Below, in pieces: positions 7,960 through 15,392 of a DNA stretch of 64,000 nucleotides (positions are counted from its first letter, which is position 1; each line of letters opens with the position of its first letter). Source of the stretch: DASSUW01 sp963806395 (GTDB lineage Bacteria; Actinomycetota; Thermoleophilia; Solirubrobacterales; Solirubrobacteraceae); contig CAWDYI010000020.1 of assembly GCA_963806395.1 (NCBI GenBank), forward strand, positions 62,001-126,000, in the 5' to 3' direction. The translations under genes and the position numbers were made by a program. The notes under the pieces are model-generated. The model had not been told where the DNA came from. It did no database searches and saw only the letters and a program-made list of their open reading frames with translations.

Positions 7960-7995
7960 ACGAATGACTGTACTACGTATGACGGGCTTTGTCTA
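7955..7995 (-). promoter_or_regulatory. Leaderless promoter with operator-like palindrome
   Basis: Reading the minus strand, TAGACA (7995-7990), a 17-bp spacer, TACAGT (7972-7967), then 7 nt to ATG 7959. The -35 matches the sigma70 consensus at 5 of 6 positions. GTCATACG (7955-7962) and CGTATGAC (7976-7983) form a perfect 8-bp inverted repeat around the -10 and the start codon, the usual size and position of a TetR- or GntR-type operator. Confidence 0.6.
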
Positions 7996-8035
7996 GGAGT
8001 CGTAGCCCGGAAGTTGTTGGCGGTCCGTCCACGAC

Positions 8036-8350
8036 GTCAACTGCGCTGGGTGGGGAAGCTGGGGTCCTTTCGCGGCCGCGAGGGTGCATAACTCGCCCAC
8101 TCGACGGGTCTCCAGGGCTCGAGTGGTGAGTTGTGATCCGTGGCGGTGCACAACTCGCCACTCGATCTCGACGGAGCGTCGAGTGGTGAGTTATGCACGC
8201 GAAAACCGTGCATTTCGGCACAAACGACGCCCCGCGCCCCGAGCGTGTCCCGAACTGCACGCCGGCGATGCAATCCCGCACACACGCGCCGCCCGAAAGC
8301 GTCGAGTGTCCACAAACGCACCGCACCACCCCCTTAATGCCGCAGTTGAC
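8036..8350. repeat. Interspersed hairpin element, copy A
   Basis: Non-coding element bounded by GTCAACTGCG (8036-8045) and its inverse CGCAGTTGAC (8341-8350). Copy B at 30744-31066 is strongly similar along its whole length. Internal hairpins: arms near 8084-8104 and 8119-8137; arms 8146-8165 and 8179-8198 (20 bp, two mismatches); and a third around GTGCATTTCGGCACA and TGTCCCGAACTGCAC. It fills most of the 417-bp gap between lacI and the BMP-like gene. No ORF is convincing in it. Confidence 0.75.
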
Positions 8351-8376
8351 CTTTACGCCCGCCCCGCCACAACCGC

Positions 8377-9450
8377 TTACCGCGGCGATTCCCCCGTCCC
8401 GGGCGGAGGCCCGGTCGACTCCCGAACGACAAGCTCGACAGGAAGAATCCGCCCCCGCTCGCCCGCCTCGCCCGCCATCACGCCGGCAAGCGCCTCGAAC
8501 GCCGCCGCCCCGAGCTGCTCCGGATCGATCGCGATCGTCGTGAGCGGCGGGTCGAACACCTTCGCGAACGGGAGGTCGTCGAAGCCGACGACCGACACGT
8601 CCTCGGGGATCCGCAGCCCGAGCTCGCGCGCTGCGAGGTAGATGCCGCCGGCCAGCAGGTCGTCGTCGGCGTACACCCCGGTCGGCCGGTCGGGACCCCC
8701 GAGCAGCGCGAGGCCGGCGCGGTGGGCGTCGTCGAACCGCAGCGCGGCCGTCTCGTACCCGCACCGCTCGAGCCCGGCGTCGGCGAGCACCGCGAGCAGG
8801 CGCTCGCGGCGCAGGCGGAAGGTCTCGGCGTCGAGCGCGGCCGCCAGATGCCCGATCCGCCGGTGGCCGAGGTCGATCAGGTGGCGGACCGCGATGTCGG
8901 TCCCGCGCTCGGTGTCGAACCGCACGTAGCGCATCCCGGGCGGCGACACCTCGATCGCGACCACGTGCTCGCCGGACCGCTCCGGCGGGTCGATCGTGAA
9001 GAACATGTACCCGTCGGCCGGCCCTGCGCGTAGCGCCTCGAACGCGCCGCGCTCGCGATCGGGATCGTTCGCCGCGTCCACCAGCGTCACCGCGTAGCCC
9101 GCCTGCCACGCGGCCGCCTGCGCGCCGCGCAGCACCGGCCCGAAGAACGGGTGCGTCACGTCCGTGACGACGAGCCCGACCGTGCGGGCGGTGCCGGTGC
9201 GCAGCGTCCGCGCCGCCACGTTCAGCTGGTAGCCGAGCTCCTTCGCCGCCTCGCGCACGGCCGCCTCCGTCGGCGCGGAGATCCGGCCGGCGGACTTGCC
9301 GGACAGCACCAGCGACACGGTCGACTGCGACACGCCGGCGCGGCGCGCCACGTCGACGCTCGTGACTCTCGATTCCGATCGACCGATGAGATGGATACAA
9401 CCACGTCTGTGAGTGACCTCGTCGAGGAAGTCGTCCCGCTGCGTGGCCAC
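8377..9450 (-). CDS. LacI-family transcriptional regulator
   Basis: The conserved protein is about 330 aa. An N-terminal helix-turn-helix (TSVDVARRAGVSQSTVSLVL, then SGKSAGRIS) is followed by a periplasmic-binding-protein-like sensor domain with TVGLVVTDVTHPFFG, ADGYMFF and the C-terminal PEDVSVVGFDD motif. It would bind a sugar-type effector and repress nearby genes; the target is not evident. The start is problematic. No ATG, GTG or TTG lies in frame just before the helix-turn-helix, and the nearest usable codon is GTG 9450. That adds about 27 residues and overlaps the divergent methyltransferase start. The end coordinate is therefore tentative. Confidence 0.82.
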   Translation of the reverse strand: MATQRDDFLDEVTHRRGCIHLIGRSESRVTSVDVARRAGVSQSTVSLVLSGKSAGRISAPTEAAVREAAKELGYQLNVAARTLRTGTARTVGLVVTDVTHPFFGPVLRGAQAAAWQAGYAVTLVDAANDPDRERGAFEALRAGPADGYMFFTIDPPERSGEHVVAIEVSPPGMRYVRFDTERGTDIAVRHLIDLGHRRIGHLAAALDAETFRLRRERLLAVLADAGLERCGYETAALRFDDAHRAGLALLGGPDRPTGVYADDDLLAGGIYLAARELGLRIPEDVSVVGFDDLPFAKVFDPPLTTIAIDPEQLGAAAFEALAGVMAGEAGERGRILPVELVVRESTGPPPGTGESPR

Positions 9451-10023
9451 GACCTGCGGCTGCTGCGTCCGCGCGACGCCGAGGCGCTGCTCGACGACGA
9501 GGCGTTCGACCGCGACGAGTTCATGCCGTACTGGGCAGAGCTGTGGCCGAGCTCGCTCGCGCTCGCGCGCACGATCGCGGGTCGCTCGCTGCGCGGAGCG
9601 CGCACGCTCGAGCTGGGCTGCGGGCTCGGGCTCCCGAGCATCGCCGCGGCGCTGGCCGGCGGGCGGGTGCTGGCGACCGACTGGTCGCCGGAGGCGGTTG
9701 CGATGACCGCCTCGAACGCCGAGCGCAACGGTGCGCAGCTCGAGACGCTCGTGTGCTCCTGGACCGAGCCCGCCCCGCTGCTCGACCGCGCTCCGTGGGA
9801 TCTCGTGCTCGCGTCCGACGTGCTCTATGAGGCCCGCAACGCGGATGCCCTGCTCCCGCTCCTGCCGCGCCTCGGCGCGGAGGTGTGGCTCGCCGATCCC
9901 GGCCGCGCACCGACCGGCGCGTTCCTCGAGGCCGCGCAGGGCGCCTGGACCGTCACGACCAGGCGCGCGCCGGAGCTGCCCAACGGCGCGGTGCACCGGC
10001 TGCGTAGGCTTCGCGCGGCGTGA
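9391..10023 (+). CDS. Methyltransferase, family 16-like
   Basis: 210 aa. Resembles the lysine/nicotinamide methyltransferase-like group (METTL/NNT1 fold): FMPYWAELWPSSLALAR precedes motif I (LELGCGLGLPSIAAA), the acidic residue is in ATDWSPEA, and the post-motif is DLVLASDVLYE. In this group the sequence after the W-P-S region binds SAM; the acceptor is unknown. Start is ATG 9391 or GTG 9409; neither has a clear ribosome-binding site. It overlaps the possible LacI N-terminal extension and is convergent with the XRE-cupin gene at 10024. Confidence 0.8.
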   Translation: MDTTTSVSDLVEEVVPLRGHDLRLLRPRDAEALLDDEAFDRDEFMPYWAELWPSSLALARTIAGRSLRGARTLELGCGLGLPSIAAALAGGRVLATDWSPEAVAMTASNAERNGAQLETLVCSWTEPAPLLDRAPWDLVLASDVLYEARNADALLPLLPRLGAEVWLADPGRAPTGAFLEAAQGAWTVTTRRAPELPNGAVHRLRRLRAA

Positions 10024-10569
10024 TCAGCCGGTTGCCACGTACAGCGCGCGGGTGCTCGCGCCGCCACGGCGGCGCAGGCGGTGCGGGACCGAGCCGTCGA
10101 ACAGCACCGCGTCTCCCTCGTGCAGCGCGTGGACGGTGCCGCCGAGATCGACCTCGAGCACGCCTCGCACGACGTAGACGCACACGTCGCCGGTGGTGGG
10201 CTCGGCTTCGTCGGACCACTTCGTGGTTGCGCTCGACCACTCGCGCATCCGCAGCGCGGCCCGCCCGGTCAGGATGTCGCGGGCACCGTCGGCCGCGTCC
10301 TCAGGCCGGCGCACGACGATCGGGCTCGCCAGCGGAGGGCGCGTCCACAGTGCGCTCACCGGGACCTCGAGCGCCTGCGCGATGCGCTCGACGGAGCCGA
10401 CGCTGGGCCGCGCGAGCCCGCGCTCGAGCTGGCTCAGGAACGGATGCGACAGGCCGGCCTCGCGGCCGAGGGCCTTCAGCGTGAGCCCGCGGTCCCGCCG
10501 CAACTCGCGCACGCGTGCGCCGAGGCGGGTCGGGGCATCCGGGGACTGCTGGCTGTCGTGTAGCACCAT
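10024..10569 (-). CDS. XRE-family regulator with C-terminal cupin
   Basis: 181 aa. An N-terminal Xre helix-turn-helix (about residues 15-70: LGARVRELRRDRGLTLKALG, LSHPFLSQLERG, PSVGSVERIAQALEV) is fused to a C-terminal cupin_2 sensor (about 105-178, GDAVLFDGSVPHRLR). This PuuR-like arrangement usually senses a small polyamine, amino-acid or amide ligand. ATG 10569 has TACTCT 5 nt upstream and no Shine-Dalgarno. A perfect 8-bp-arm palindrome at 10593-10612 is a candidate autoregulatory site. Confidence 0.9.
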   Translation of the reverse strand: MVLHDSQQSPDAPTRLGARVRELRRDRGLTLKALGREAGLSHPFLSQLERGLARPSVGSVERIAQALEVPVSALWTRPPLASPIVVRRPEDAADGARDILTGRAALRMREWSSATTKWSDEAEPTTGDVCVYVVRGVLEVDLGGTVHALHEGDAVLFDGSVPHRLRRRGGASTRALYVATG

Positions 10570-10592
10570 GTTCCAGAGTATCGTGGAGAACC

Positions 10593-10612
10593 GCGTCGCC
10601 TCATGGCGACGC
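10593..10612. promoter_or_regulatory. Palindrome upstream of the XRE-cupin gene
   Basis: GCGTCGCC-TCAT-GGCGACGC: perfect 8-bp arms, 24 bp upstream of the start codon at 10569. Its position fits an operator for the adjacent regulator. The same stretch further right holds two copies of GCGTCGTGCGC, about 36 bp apart. Confidence 0.4.
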
Positions 10613-10743
10613 CTGGTGCCGGCGGACAGCGAGCCCGGGCGAGTCTGGTGGCGATCACCGACGCGTCGTGCGCAGGATACGACCGCATGCAGGTCGCCGG
10701 CGCGTCGTGCGCCGGACGGTCGGGTCCGTAAGAGCACGAACCC

Positions 10744-10783
10744 AGGTGGGACCCGCCCCTGGCGGGCGGGGCGGGTCCCACCT
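10744..10783 (-). terminator. Strong hairpin after the RiPP precursor
   Basis: Perfect 16-bp arms (10744-10759 and 10768-10783) around an 8-nt loop, ending 10 nt past the precursor stop codon. It is almost entirely G-C and no T-run follows on the minus strand, so it is either a T-less terminator or an mRNA-stabilising 3' hairpin that keeps precursor transcript levels high. Confidence 0.65.
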
Positions 10784-10792
10784 CGGCCCGCT

Positions 10793-10948
10793 CTAGGGCG
10801 AGGCGTTGGTGATGGAGTTCCCCATGAACGTGAAACCGTCCGAGTGGCCGTACTTCTTGTCCTGGACCTGAGTGAGTCCATGGACAGAACCGAGCACGGT
10901 CAGCTTCGGCGGCTCATAGGTGTTGATGGGGGTAGCTCGGTCGTTCAT
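10793..10948 (-). CDS. Lasso-type RiPP precursor peptide
   Basis: 51 aa, too short for usual ORF calling. ATG 10948 follows AGGAAGG by 9 nt. Residues 11-26 read YEPPKLTVLGSVHGLT, the actinobacterial lasso leader motif YxxPxLxxxGxxxxLT that the RRE protein binds. The C-terminal half (27-51) is QVQDKKYG, HSDGFTF, MGNSITNASP. The only acidic residues after the motif are Asp30 and Asp37. A 7-9-residue ring to Asp37 would need Lys31, Asp30 or Gln29 at position 1, with no Thr at -2, which is atypical. The gene lies on the same strand as the biosynthetic operon, beyond the cyclase and the convergent kinase-like gene. Precursor call strong; final structure open. Confidence 0.85.
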   Translation of the reverse strand: MNDRATPINTYEPPKLTVLGSVHGLTQVQDKKYGHSDGFTFMGNSITNASP

Positions 10949-11034
10949 CGACCGCGACCTTCCTGTTGGTACGACCAGACAAAGGGCAGAGTAAGGGCCA
11001 GGGCCGCCTACGGGAACTCCCCGAAGGGCCAGTT

Positions 11035-11877
11035 GTGACGACGAACCGTGACGCGGCCGGTGCGTATGGATTTCGCCTTCTGGGCCTCGACGGAGCCCGC
11101 TCGCTGCTGGTTCCGGCGCCCGCCGCGTGGCCGCCGCTCGAGGTGGCGGTCGCCGCGGACGCCCCCGGGCCGCCGTGTGATCGCGTGGGACCGGACCGGG
11201 CGGAGCTGAAGCTGCTCACCGGCGGCTGGGTCGGCATCGACCGATCGCCCGGGCGCGCCGTGTACCACCTCCCGAGACACGTCGACCACGGATCGCTCGT
11301 GCATCCGTACCTGGCGCCCGTGGCGCTGATCGCCGCGCGCTGGCTGGGGCGGGAGAGCTTCCACGCCGGCGCCTTCGTGGTCGACGGCGGCGTCTGGGCG
11401 CTCCTGGGCGACAAGGAGGCGGGCAAGAGCACGACGCTGGCCTGGCTGGCCGCGCACGGCCATCTGGTGGTGTGCGACGACGCGCTCGTGCTCGACGGGT
11501 CGACGGCGCTGGCCGGCCCGCGCTCGATCGACCTGCGCGCGGAGTCCGCGCAACGGCTGGGCATCGGCGAGCCGCTCGGGACGGTCGGCGTTCGCGAGCG
11601 CTGGCGCGTGCCGCTCGCACCCGTGCCGGCCGAGCTGCCGTTCCGCGGCTGGGTGTCGCTCGAGTGGGGAGACGAGGTGTCCGTCGAGCCGCTGCGCGGC
11701 GCGGCCCGCCTGCCTGCGCTGATCCCGCACCGCGGCGTCCGGCTCGAGCCGCCGCGGCCCGAGTCGCTGATCGAGTACGCCGCGCTGCGCCACCTCGTGC
11801 TGCGCCGCCCGCTGGGCTGGGGCTCACTTGGCGATGGCGCCGAGCGGCTGCTCGAGGCCATCGCGCGCAAGCCATAG
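11035..11877 (+). CDS. HPr-kinase-like protein of the RiPP cluster
   Basis: 280 aa from GTG 11035 (GAAGGG just upstream). A P-loop GDKEAGKST near residue 126 and the following VVCDDALVLDG match the HprK/P C-terminal kinase core. The rest resembles the HPr-kinase-like proteins that accompany some lasso clusters, where a homologue phosphorylates the peptide C-terminus. The precursor here has Ser50 and Thr47 near its end, so the same reaction is conceivable but unproven. It is transcribed towards the cyclase gene and overlaps it by 54 bp, and it diverges from the precursor gene across 86 bp. Confidence 0.78.
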   Translation: MTTNRDAAGAYGFRLLGLDGARSLLVPAPAAWPPLEVAVAADAPGPPCDRVGPDRAELKLLTGGWVGIDRSPGRAVYHLPRHVDHGSLVHPYLAPVALIAARWLGRESFHAGAFVVDGGVWALLGDKEAGKSTTLAWLAAHGHLVVCDDALVLDGSTALAGPRSIDLRAESAQRLGIGEPLGTVGVRERWRVPLAPVPAELPFRGWVSLEWGDEVSVEPLRGAARLPALIPHRGVRLEPPRPESLIEYAALRHLVLRRPLGWGSLGDGAERLLEAIARKP

Positions 11878-12918
11878 CGCCTGCAGCAGCGTGAACGTCT
11901 GGGCGGCCGGCTCGCCGCCGCCCCAGTGGGCGCGCAGCGCCTCGGCGTCCACGAGGCCGGCGGGGGCACCGGTGCCGTCCCAGGTGCTCGCGAACGCCTG
12001 GCTGTGGCGGTTGAAGAACACGGGGTCGAAGCTCGCCTTCGAGCGACGGGCGAGCACGTCGTCCGGCAGCAGCTCGCCGAACAGCGCCCGCATCCCGGTC
12101 GTGCGGTCGGCGAAGCCGCCACGGGCGGCGACCGCGCTCCACAGGCCGGCGTCGAACAGCGGGTGTGCCAGCTCGACGTCGTCGTCCGCGGCGACCGTCG
12201 CGATCGCGTCGAGCGCGAGGTCGAGGTACCGCAGCCCGCGCAGCCACGCCATGCGGTCGCGGACGCCACGCGGCTCGGATGCGGCCTCCGCTGCCCGCGC
12301 CGCCGTCGCGGCACGGCGCGCGGCGGGCGTGAGCCATTCGAACTCGACGGGCTCGCGGCGTGCCAGCACGGCGCGCCGCAGCGGCGCCGGGGCCCATCCG
12401 AACGCGCGCCGGCGCCGCGACGGCGTGGCGGCGGCGGAGAACAGCTCGTCGCCACCGATCCCGGTGAGGAGCGAGCCGCCGCGCGCGAGCTCCAGCAGCG
12501 GCAGGTGGAAGTGCACGTTGCACGGCCACAGCAGTCCGTGCGTGCGCAGGATCCGCACCGCGTGCGGGCCGATCACGTCGAGCTCGTCGTGCACCTCGAT
12601 GCGCACCCAGTCCTCGAGGCCGAGGTGGGCGACGACCTTCTCCTGCCACGTTGCCTCGTCGCTCTCCGACACACCCGGGGCCCGCAGCGTGGCGGGAACG
12701 GGCGCGGGCAGCCCCTCGCGGCGCGCGATCGCCGCGGCAGCCGCGAGCACGGCGGAGGAGTCACGCCCGCCGGAGAAGCTCACCAGGCACGGCGCACGCC
12801 GCAGCGCCGGCAGGATCGCCTGTTCGAGCCCGACGGTCGGGGCCGGCAGCGGCGGCGGGCGGCGGGCAGCGCCGAACGGCATCCCGGTCGCCAGCTCGAG
12901 CGGCGTCAGCGCCGTCAC
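11824..12918 (-). CDS. Lasso cyclase (asparagine-synthetase-like, C protein)
   Basis: 364 aa from GTG 12918, overlapping the B2 stop (GTGA). The AMP-binding PP-loop SFSGGRDSSAVLA is near residue 50, and the second signature GIGGDELFSAA near 155. The protein has only the synthetase half, with no N-terminal Ntn glutaminase domain, and is shorter than typical actinobacterial lasso cyclases. It would adenylate the Asp/Glu side chain of the core peptide and form the isopeptide ring. The 3' end runs into the convergent kinase-like gene. Confidence 0.85.
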   Translation of the reverse strand: MTALTPLELATGMPFGAARRPPPLPAPTVGLEQAILPALRRAPCLVSFSGGRDSSAVLAAAAAIARREGLPAPVPATLRAPGVSESDEATWQEKVVAHLGLEDWVRIEVHDELDVIGPHAVRILRTHGLLWPCNVHFHLPLLELARGGSLLTGIGGDELFSAAATPSRRRRAFGWAPAPLRRAVLARREPVEFEWLTPAARRAATAARAAEAASEPRGVRDRMAWLRGLRYLDLALDAIATVAADDDVELAHPLFDAGLWSAVAARGGFADRTTGMRALFGELLPDDVLARRSKASFDPVFFNRHSQAFASTWDGTGAPAGLVDAEALRAHWGGGEPAAQTFTLLQALWLARDGLEQPLGAIAK

Positions 12919-13262
12919 GGCGGCAGCCTTGAGAGCTCGACGTAGCGGGCGCCGTCGTCGTCGCCGTCGAGCCACGCATGGGCCTGGAACCCGGCCGGGC
13001 CCGTGGTCCCGATCACGACGTCGCGCGGGTCGTCGTGGGCCGCCAGCCACCGCTGCAGCACGAGCGAGCGCTCGAGGCAGGAGTGCTCACGCCGGCGCAG
13101 CACCGCGTGCAGGCCGCGCTCGGCGCTCGCGGGCAGCGGCGGCGGAGCCGGCAGCGTCACCTCGCGCAGGGCGCCGTCGCGCAGGCCGGCGCGCGCCCGT
13201 CGCAGTGCCCGGTCGGTCCACCACGCTGCGCGCAGCGTGGGGATGTCGGGCGGCCGCCGCAT
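12915..13262 (-). CDS. Lasso leader peptidase B2 (transglutaminase-like)
   Basis: 115 aa. The catalytic triad region of lasso B2 proteins is clear: the Cys in HSCLERSLVLQRWLA near residue 60, the His in FQAHAWLD near 95, and the following Asp. It cleaves the leader once the RRE protein has bound it. ATG 13262 shares its A with the upstream stop (TGATG); GTG 13265 is an alternative. Small size fits the split B1/B2 arrangement of actinobacterial lasso clusters. Confidence 0.88.
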   Translation of the reverse strand: MRRPPDIPTLRAAWWTDRALRRARAGLRDGALREVTLPAPPPLPASAERGLHAVLRRREHSCLERSLVLQRWLAAHDDPRDVVIGTTGPAGFQAHAWLDGDDDGARYVELSRLPP

Positions 13263-13525
13263 CACCCGTCGAGCAGCCCGCGCTCGCTCAGGTCGCGCAG
13301 GAACGCGTCGGTGTCCGCGGTCGCTCGATCACGGTCGATCCCGTACTCGCTCATGAGTTCGGCCACGAGCGCCTCGCGGGTCGTGCCCGCGGCGAGCGTG
13401 CGCCAGAGGATCGCGCCGGCGGGGTTCGCGGCCAGGTACAGCGCGGCCTGCTCGTCCAGCGCCACGATCTCGCCGTCGACCTCCTTCCACGCCACGCCCT
13501 CGTCACGGAGCCTGAGCTCGCTCAC
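13262..13525 (-). CDS. PqqD-like RRE protein (lasso B1)
   Basis: 87 aa from GTG 13525, overlapping the nucleotidyltransferase stop (GTGA). PqqD fold: three N-terminal strands (WKEVDGEIVALDEQAALYLA, then NPAGAILWRTL) followed by helices and a DAFLRDLSERGLL C-terminus. As a stand-alone RiPP recognition element it binds the YxxP leader motif and delivers the precursor to B2 and the cyclase. Confidence 0.9.
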   Translation of the reverse strand: MSELRLRDEGVAWKEVDGEIVALDEQAALYLAANPAGAILWRTLAAGTTREALVAELMSEYGIDRDRATADTDAFLRDLSERGLLDG

Positions 13526-14565
13526 GCGCTCTTCCTCTCGTCGTCGAACGGCGGGGGCTGGAGCGCCCACGACCGCCGGTCGTGCTCTGACTTTGGCACA
13601 CAGGCGTCGCCGATCGCCGCGCGTGCCCGGCCCAGCTTCTGCGTCCACCGCTCCCCGGGCGTGCGACCGGCGCTCCCGGCGATCGCTGCGATCGCGGCCG
13701 GCGCCGCCCGGTGCGGCGGCAGGCCCCAGATCTCGCCTGCCGTGCGCATCACGTGAGCCTCGAGCACGGTGCGCTCGCGCGCGGTGGCCAGATGCCGTGC
13801 CCACACGCGCATCGCGAGCGGGCGGCGCTCACCCTCCACCAGCGCCGCGGCGGCGCGGCGGGTGGTGCGCCACAGCCGCAGACAGCCCCACCGGCGCGCG
13901 ATCGCGTCGGCCTCGTCCGGGTCGGCCTCGCGCGCCATCACGGACACGTCGATCAGGCGTCCGGCGCAGGCGAGCGGCTCGTGTGCCCATGCGTGGGCGG
14001 CGAGCAGGACGGCGTGGTGGGCGACCGGGAGCGTCAGCACGCCGTCGGCGTCGAACGCGCCCGGGACGGCCAGGTCGAGCAGCTCGGCCGCGGTCGGCGC
14101 GACCATGCTGTCCGGCCACTTCGGCCGGGCGTGGACCTCGATCGTCACGGGGAGGCCCGGCAGGTACAGCGGCCGCAGGTGGTGGATGCCCTCGTACAGA
14201 TGCGGGGTCCCGGTCGGCACGAACCCGGCGGCACGGAGCGCGCGCTGGACGCCGATCGGGTTATCCACAAGCAGGTCGAGGTCCTTGCAGGGCCGCAGCG
14301 CGGGGTCGGGGTAGCGCGCACCGACCTCCGGGCCCTTCATCAGCACGATCGGCCCGTCGCAGGCGGCGCGCACGCGGCTCAGCAGCACCGGCACGGCGAG
14401 CGCCGACGCCGCCGCGAGACGGACCTCGGCCCGCAGCGCGTCCGTCATCGGCTCGCCGGCGCGGTGGCGCGCCCGCGCGTCGATCAGGTGCAGCCGGTGC
14501 AGCCGCAGGTCCTCAGGGCAGGGCGCACGGCGCGCGAGCGCCTCGACGGACTCCCAGAGCTCCAT
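13522..14565 (-). CDS. Nucleotidyltransferase-family protein of the RiPP cluster
   Basis: 347 aa. Matches the uncharacterised nucleotidyltransferase group found in actinobacterial lasso and other RiPP clusters: the diagnostic KDLDLLV motif is near residue 95, preceded by PIVLMKGPEVGARYPD, and IEVHARP is the third acidic strand. Such proteins may nucleotidylate or otherwise tailor the peptide, or act in self-protection; none of this is proven here. ATG 14565 shares a base with the permease stop (TGATG). Confidence 0.78.
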   Translation of the reverse strand: MELWESVEALARRAPCPEDLRLHRLHLIDARARHRAGEPMTDALRAEVRLAAASALAVPVLLSRVRAACDGPIVLMKGPEVGARYPDPALRPCKDLDLLVDNPIGVQRALRAAGFVPTGTPHLYEGIHHLRPLYLPGLPVTIEVHARPKWPDSMVAPTAAELLDLAVPGAFDADGVLTLPVAHHAVLLAAHAWAHEPLACAGRLIDVSVMAREADPDEADAIARRWGCLRLWRTTRRAAAALVEGERRPLAMRVWARHLATARERTVLEAHVMRTAGEIWGLPPHRAAPAAIAAIAGSAGRTPGERWTQKLGRARAAIGDACVPKSEHDRRSWALQPPPFDDERKSA

Positions 14566-15392
14566 CAGTACATCCCCAGCGTGCCGAGGCGGCGCTCGCG
14601 GTCGAGTGCGAGCTTGAAGAGGCCGACCCCGAGAGCGAGCGTCAGCCCGGAGAGCGGGATCAGGATCGCGATGTCCGACAGCGCCGCGCTCCAGCCGGCA
14701 CCGCCGAGCAGCTGCTCGCGGACACCCTCGATGGCGATCGCGAGCGGGTTCCAGGCGGCGGCAGCAGCGATCCAGGCCGGCAGCAGGGCGAGCGGGAAGA
14801 CGGCGCCCGACGCGAGGCCGAGCAGCGTCGTGCCGGCGCCGAGCAGCCCGGTGCCGCGCCGGAAGGTCACGATCGCGGCGCCGGTCGCGAGGCCGAGGCC
14901 CCAGGCGAACGGCACCATCGCGGTCATGATCAGCGCGGCGGGCACGATCCCGCCGGGCTCGAAGTGCAGCCCGAACACGAGCGCGATCGCGCCCATCATC
15001 AGCGTTGAGCGCAGCGGCACCATCAGAAGCGTCGAGGCGACCGAGCCGATCTGCACGGTGGCGGTCGCGGTCGGGGTGGCCAGCAGCGACTCGAGCGTGC
15101 CCTGCAACTGCTCCTGGCGGATCGCCCCGGCCACGCGGTACAGCAGCACGCCGAGGGCGAGGTTGATCACGATCCCGGTGGCGACGAACTCGAGGTAGGT
15201 CACCTGCGTGCCGCCGAACGTCGGCAGCTTCGAGGGCTCGACGAGCTTGGCGATGAACGAGAAGACGACGACCTGGGCGGCGAGGCCGAGCACGTCCGAC
15301 GCGAACGCGACGCGGTAGGACAGCGCCACCTTGATGTCGCGCCGCACGAACGCGGGCAGCTTGGCGGCCTCGGCGAACACGCCGGCGGTCAT
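14565..15392 (-). CDS. ABC-2 type permease of the RiPP cluster
   Basis: 275 aa, about six transmembrane helices (residues 40-65, 70-95, 115-140, 150-175, 180-205, 240-262). The ABC-2 region RQEQLQGTLESLLATP is near residue 95. Its ATG overlaps the ATPase stop (ATGA). With the ATPase it probably exports the mature peptide and gives self-immunity, the role of D proteins in lasso clusters, although those are often single fused polypeptides. Confidence 0.85.
   Translation of the reverse strand: MTAGVFAEAAKLPAFVRRDIKVALSYRVAFASDVLGLAAQVVVFSFIAKLVEPSKLPTFGGTQVTYLEFVATGIVINLALGVLLYRVAGAIRQEQLQGTLESLLATPTATATVQIGSVASTLLMVPLRSTLMMGAIALVFGLHFEPGGIVPAALIMTAMVPFAWGLGLATGAAIVTFRRGTGLLGAGTTLLGLASGAVFPLALLPAWIAAAAAWNPLAIAIEGVREQLLGGAGWSAALSDIAILIPLSGLTLALGVGLFKLALDRERRLGTLGMY

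Noticed and set aside
8301..8325. DnaA-box-like GTGTCCACA inside element A (8/9 to an actinobacterial box)
   Set aside because: Single imperfect copy that is changed in element B; no cluster of boxes and no dnaA or dnaN nearby.
12978..15008. 676-aa plus-strand open frame opposite the RiPP operon
   Set aside because: Same kind of GC-driven shadow; RRE, B2, nucleotidyltransferase and permease motifs all read on the minus strand.
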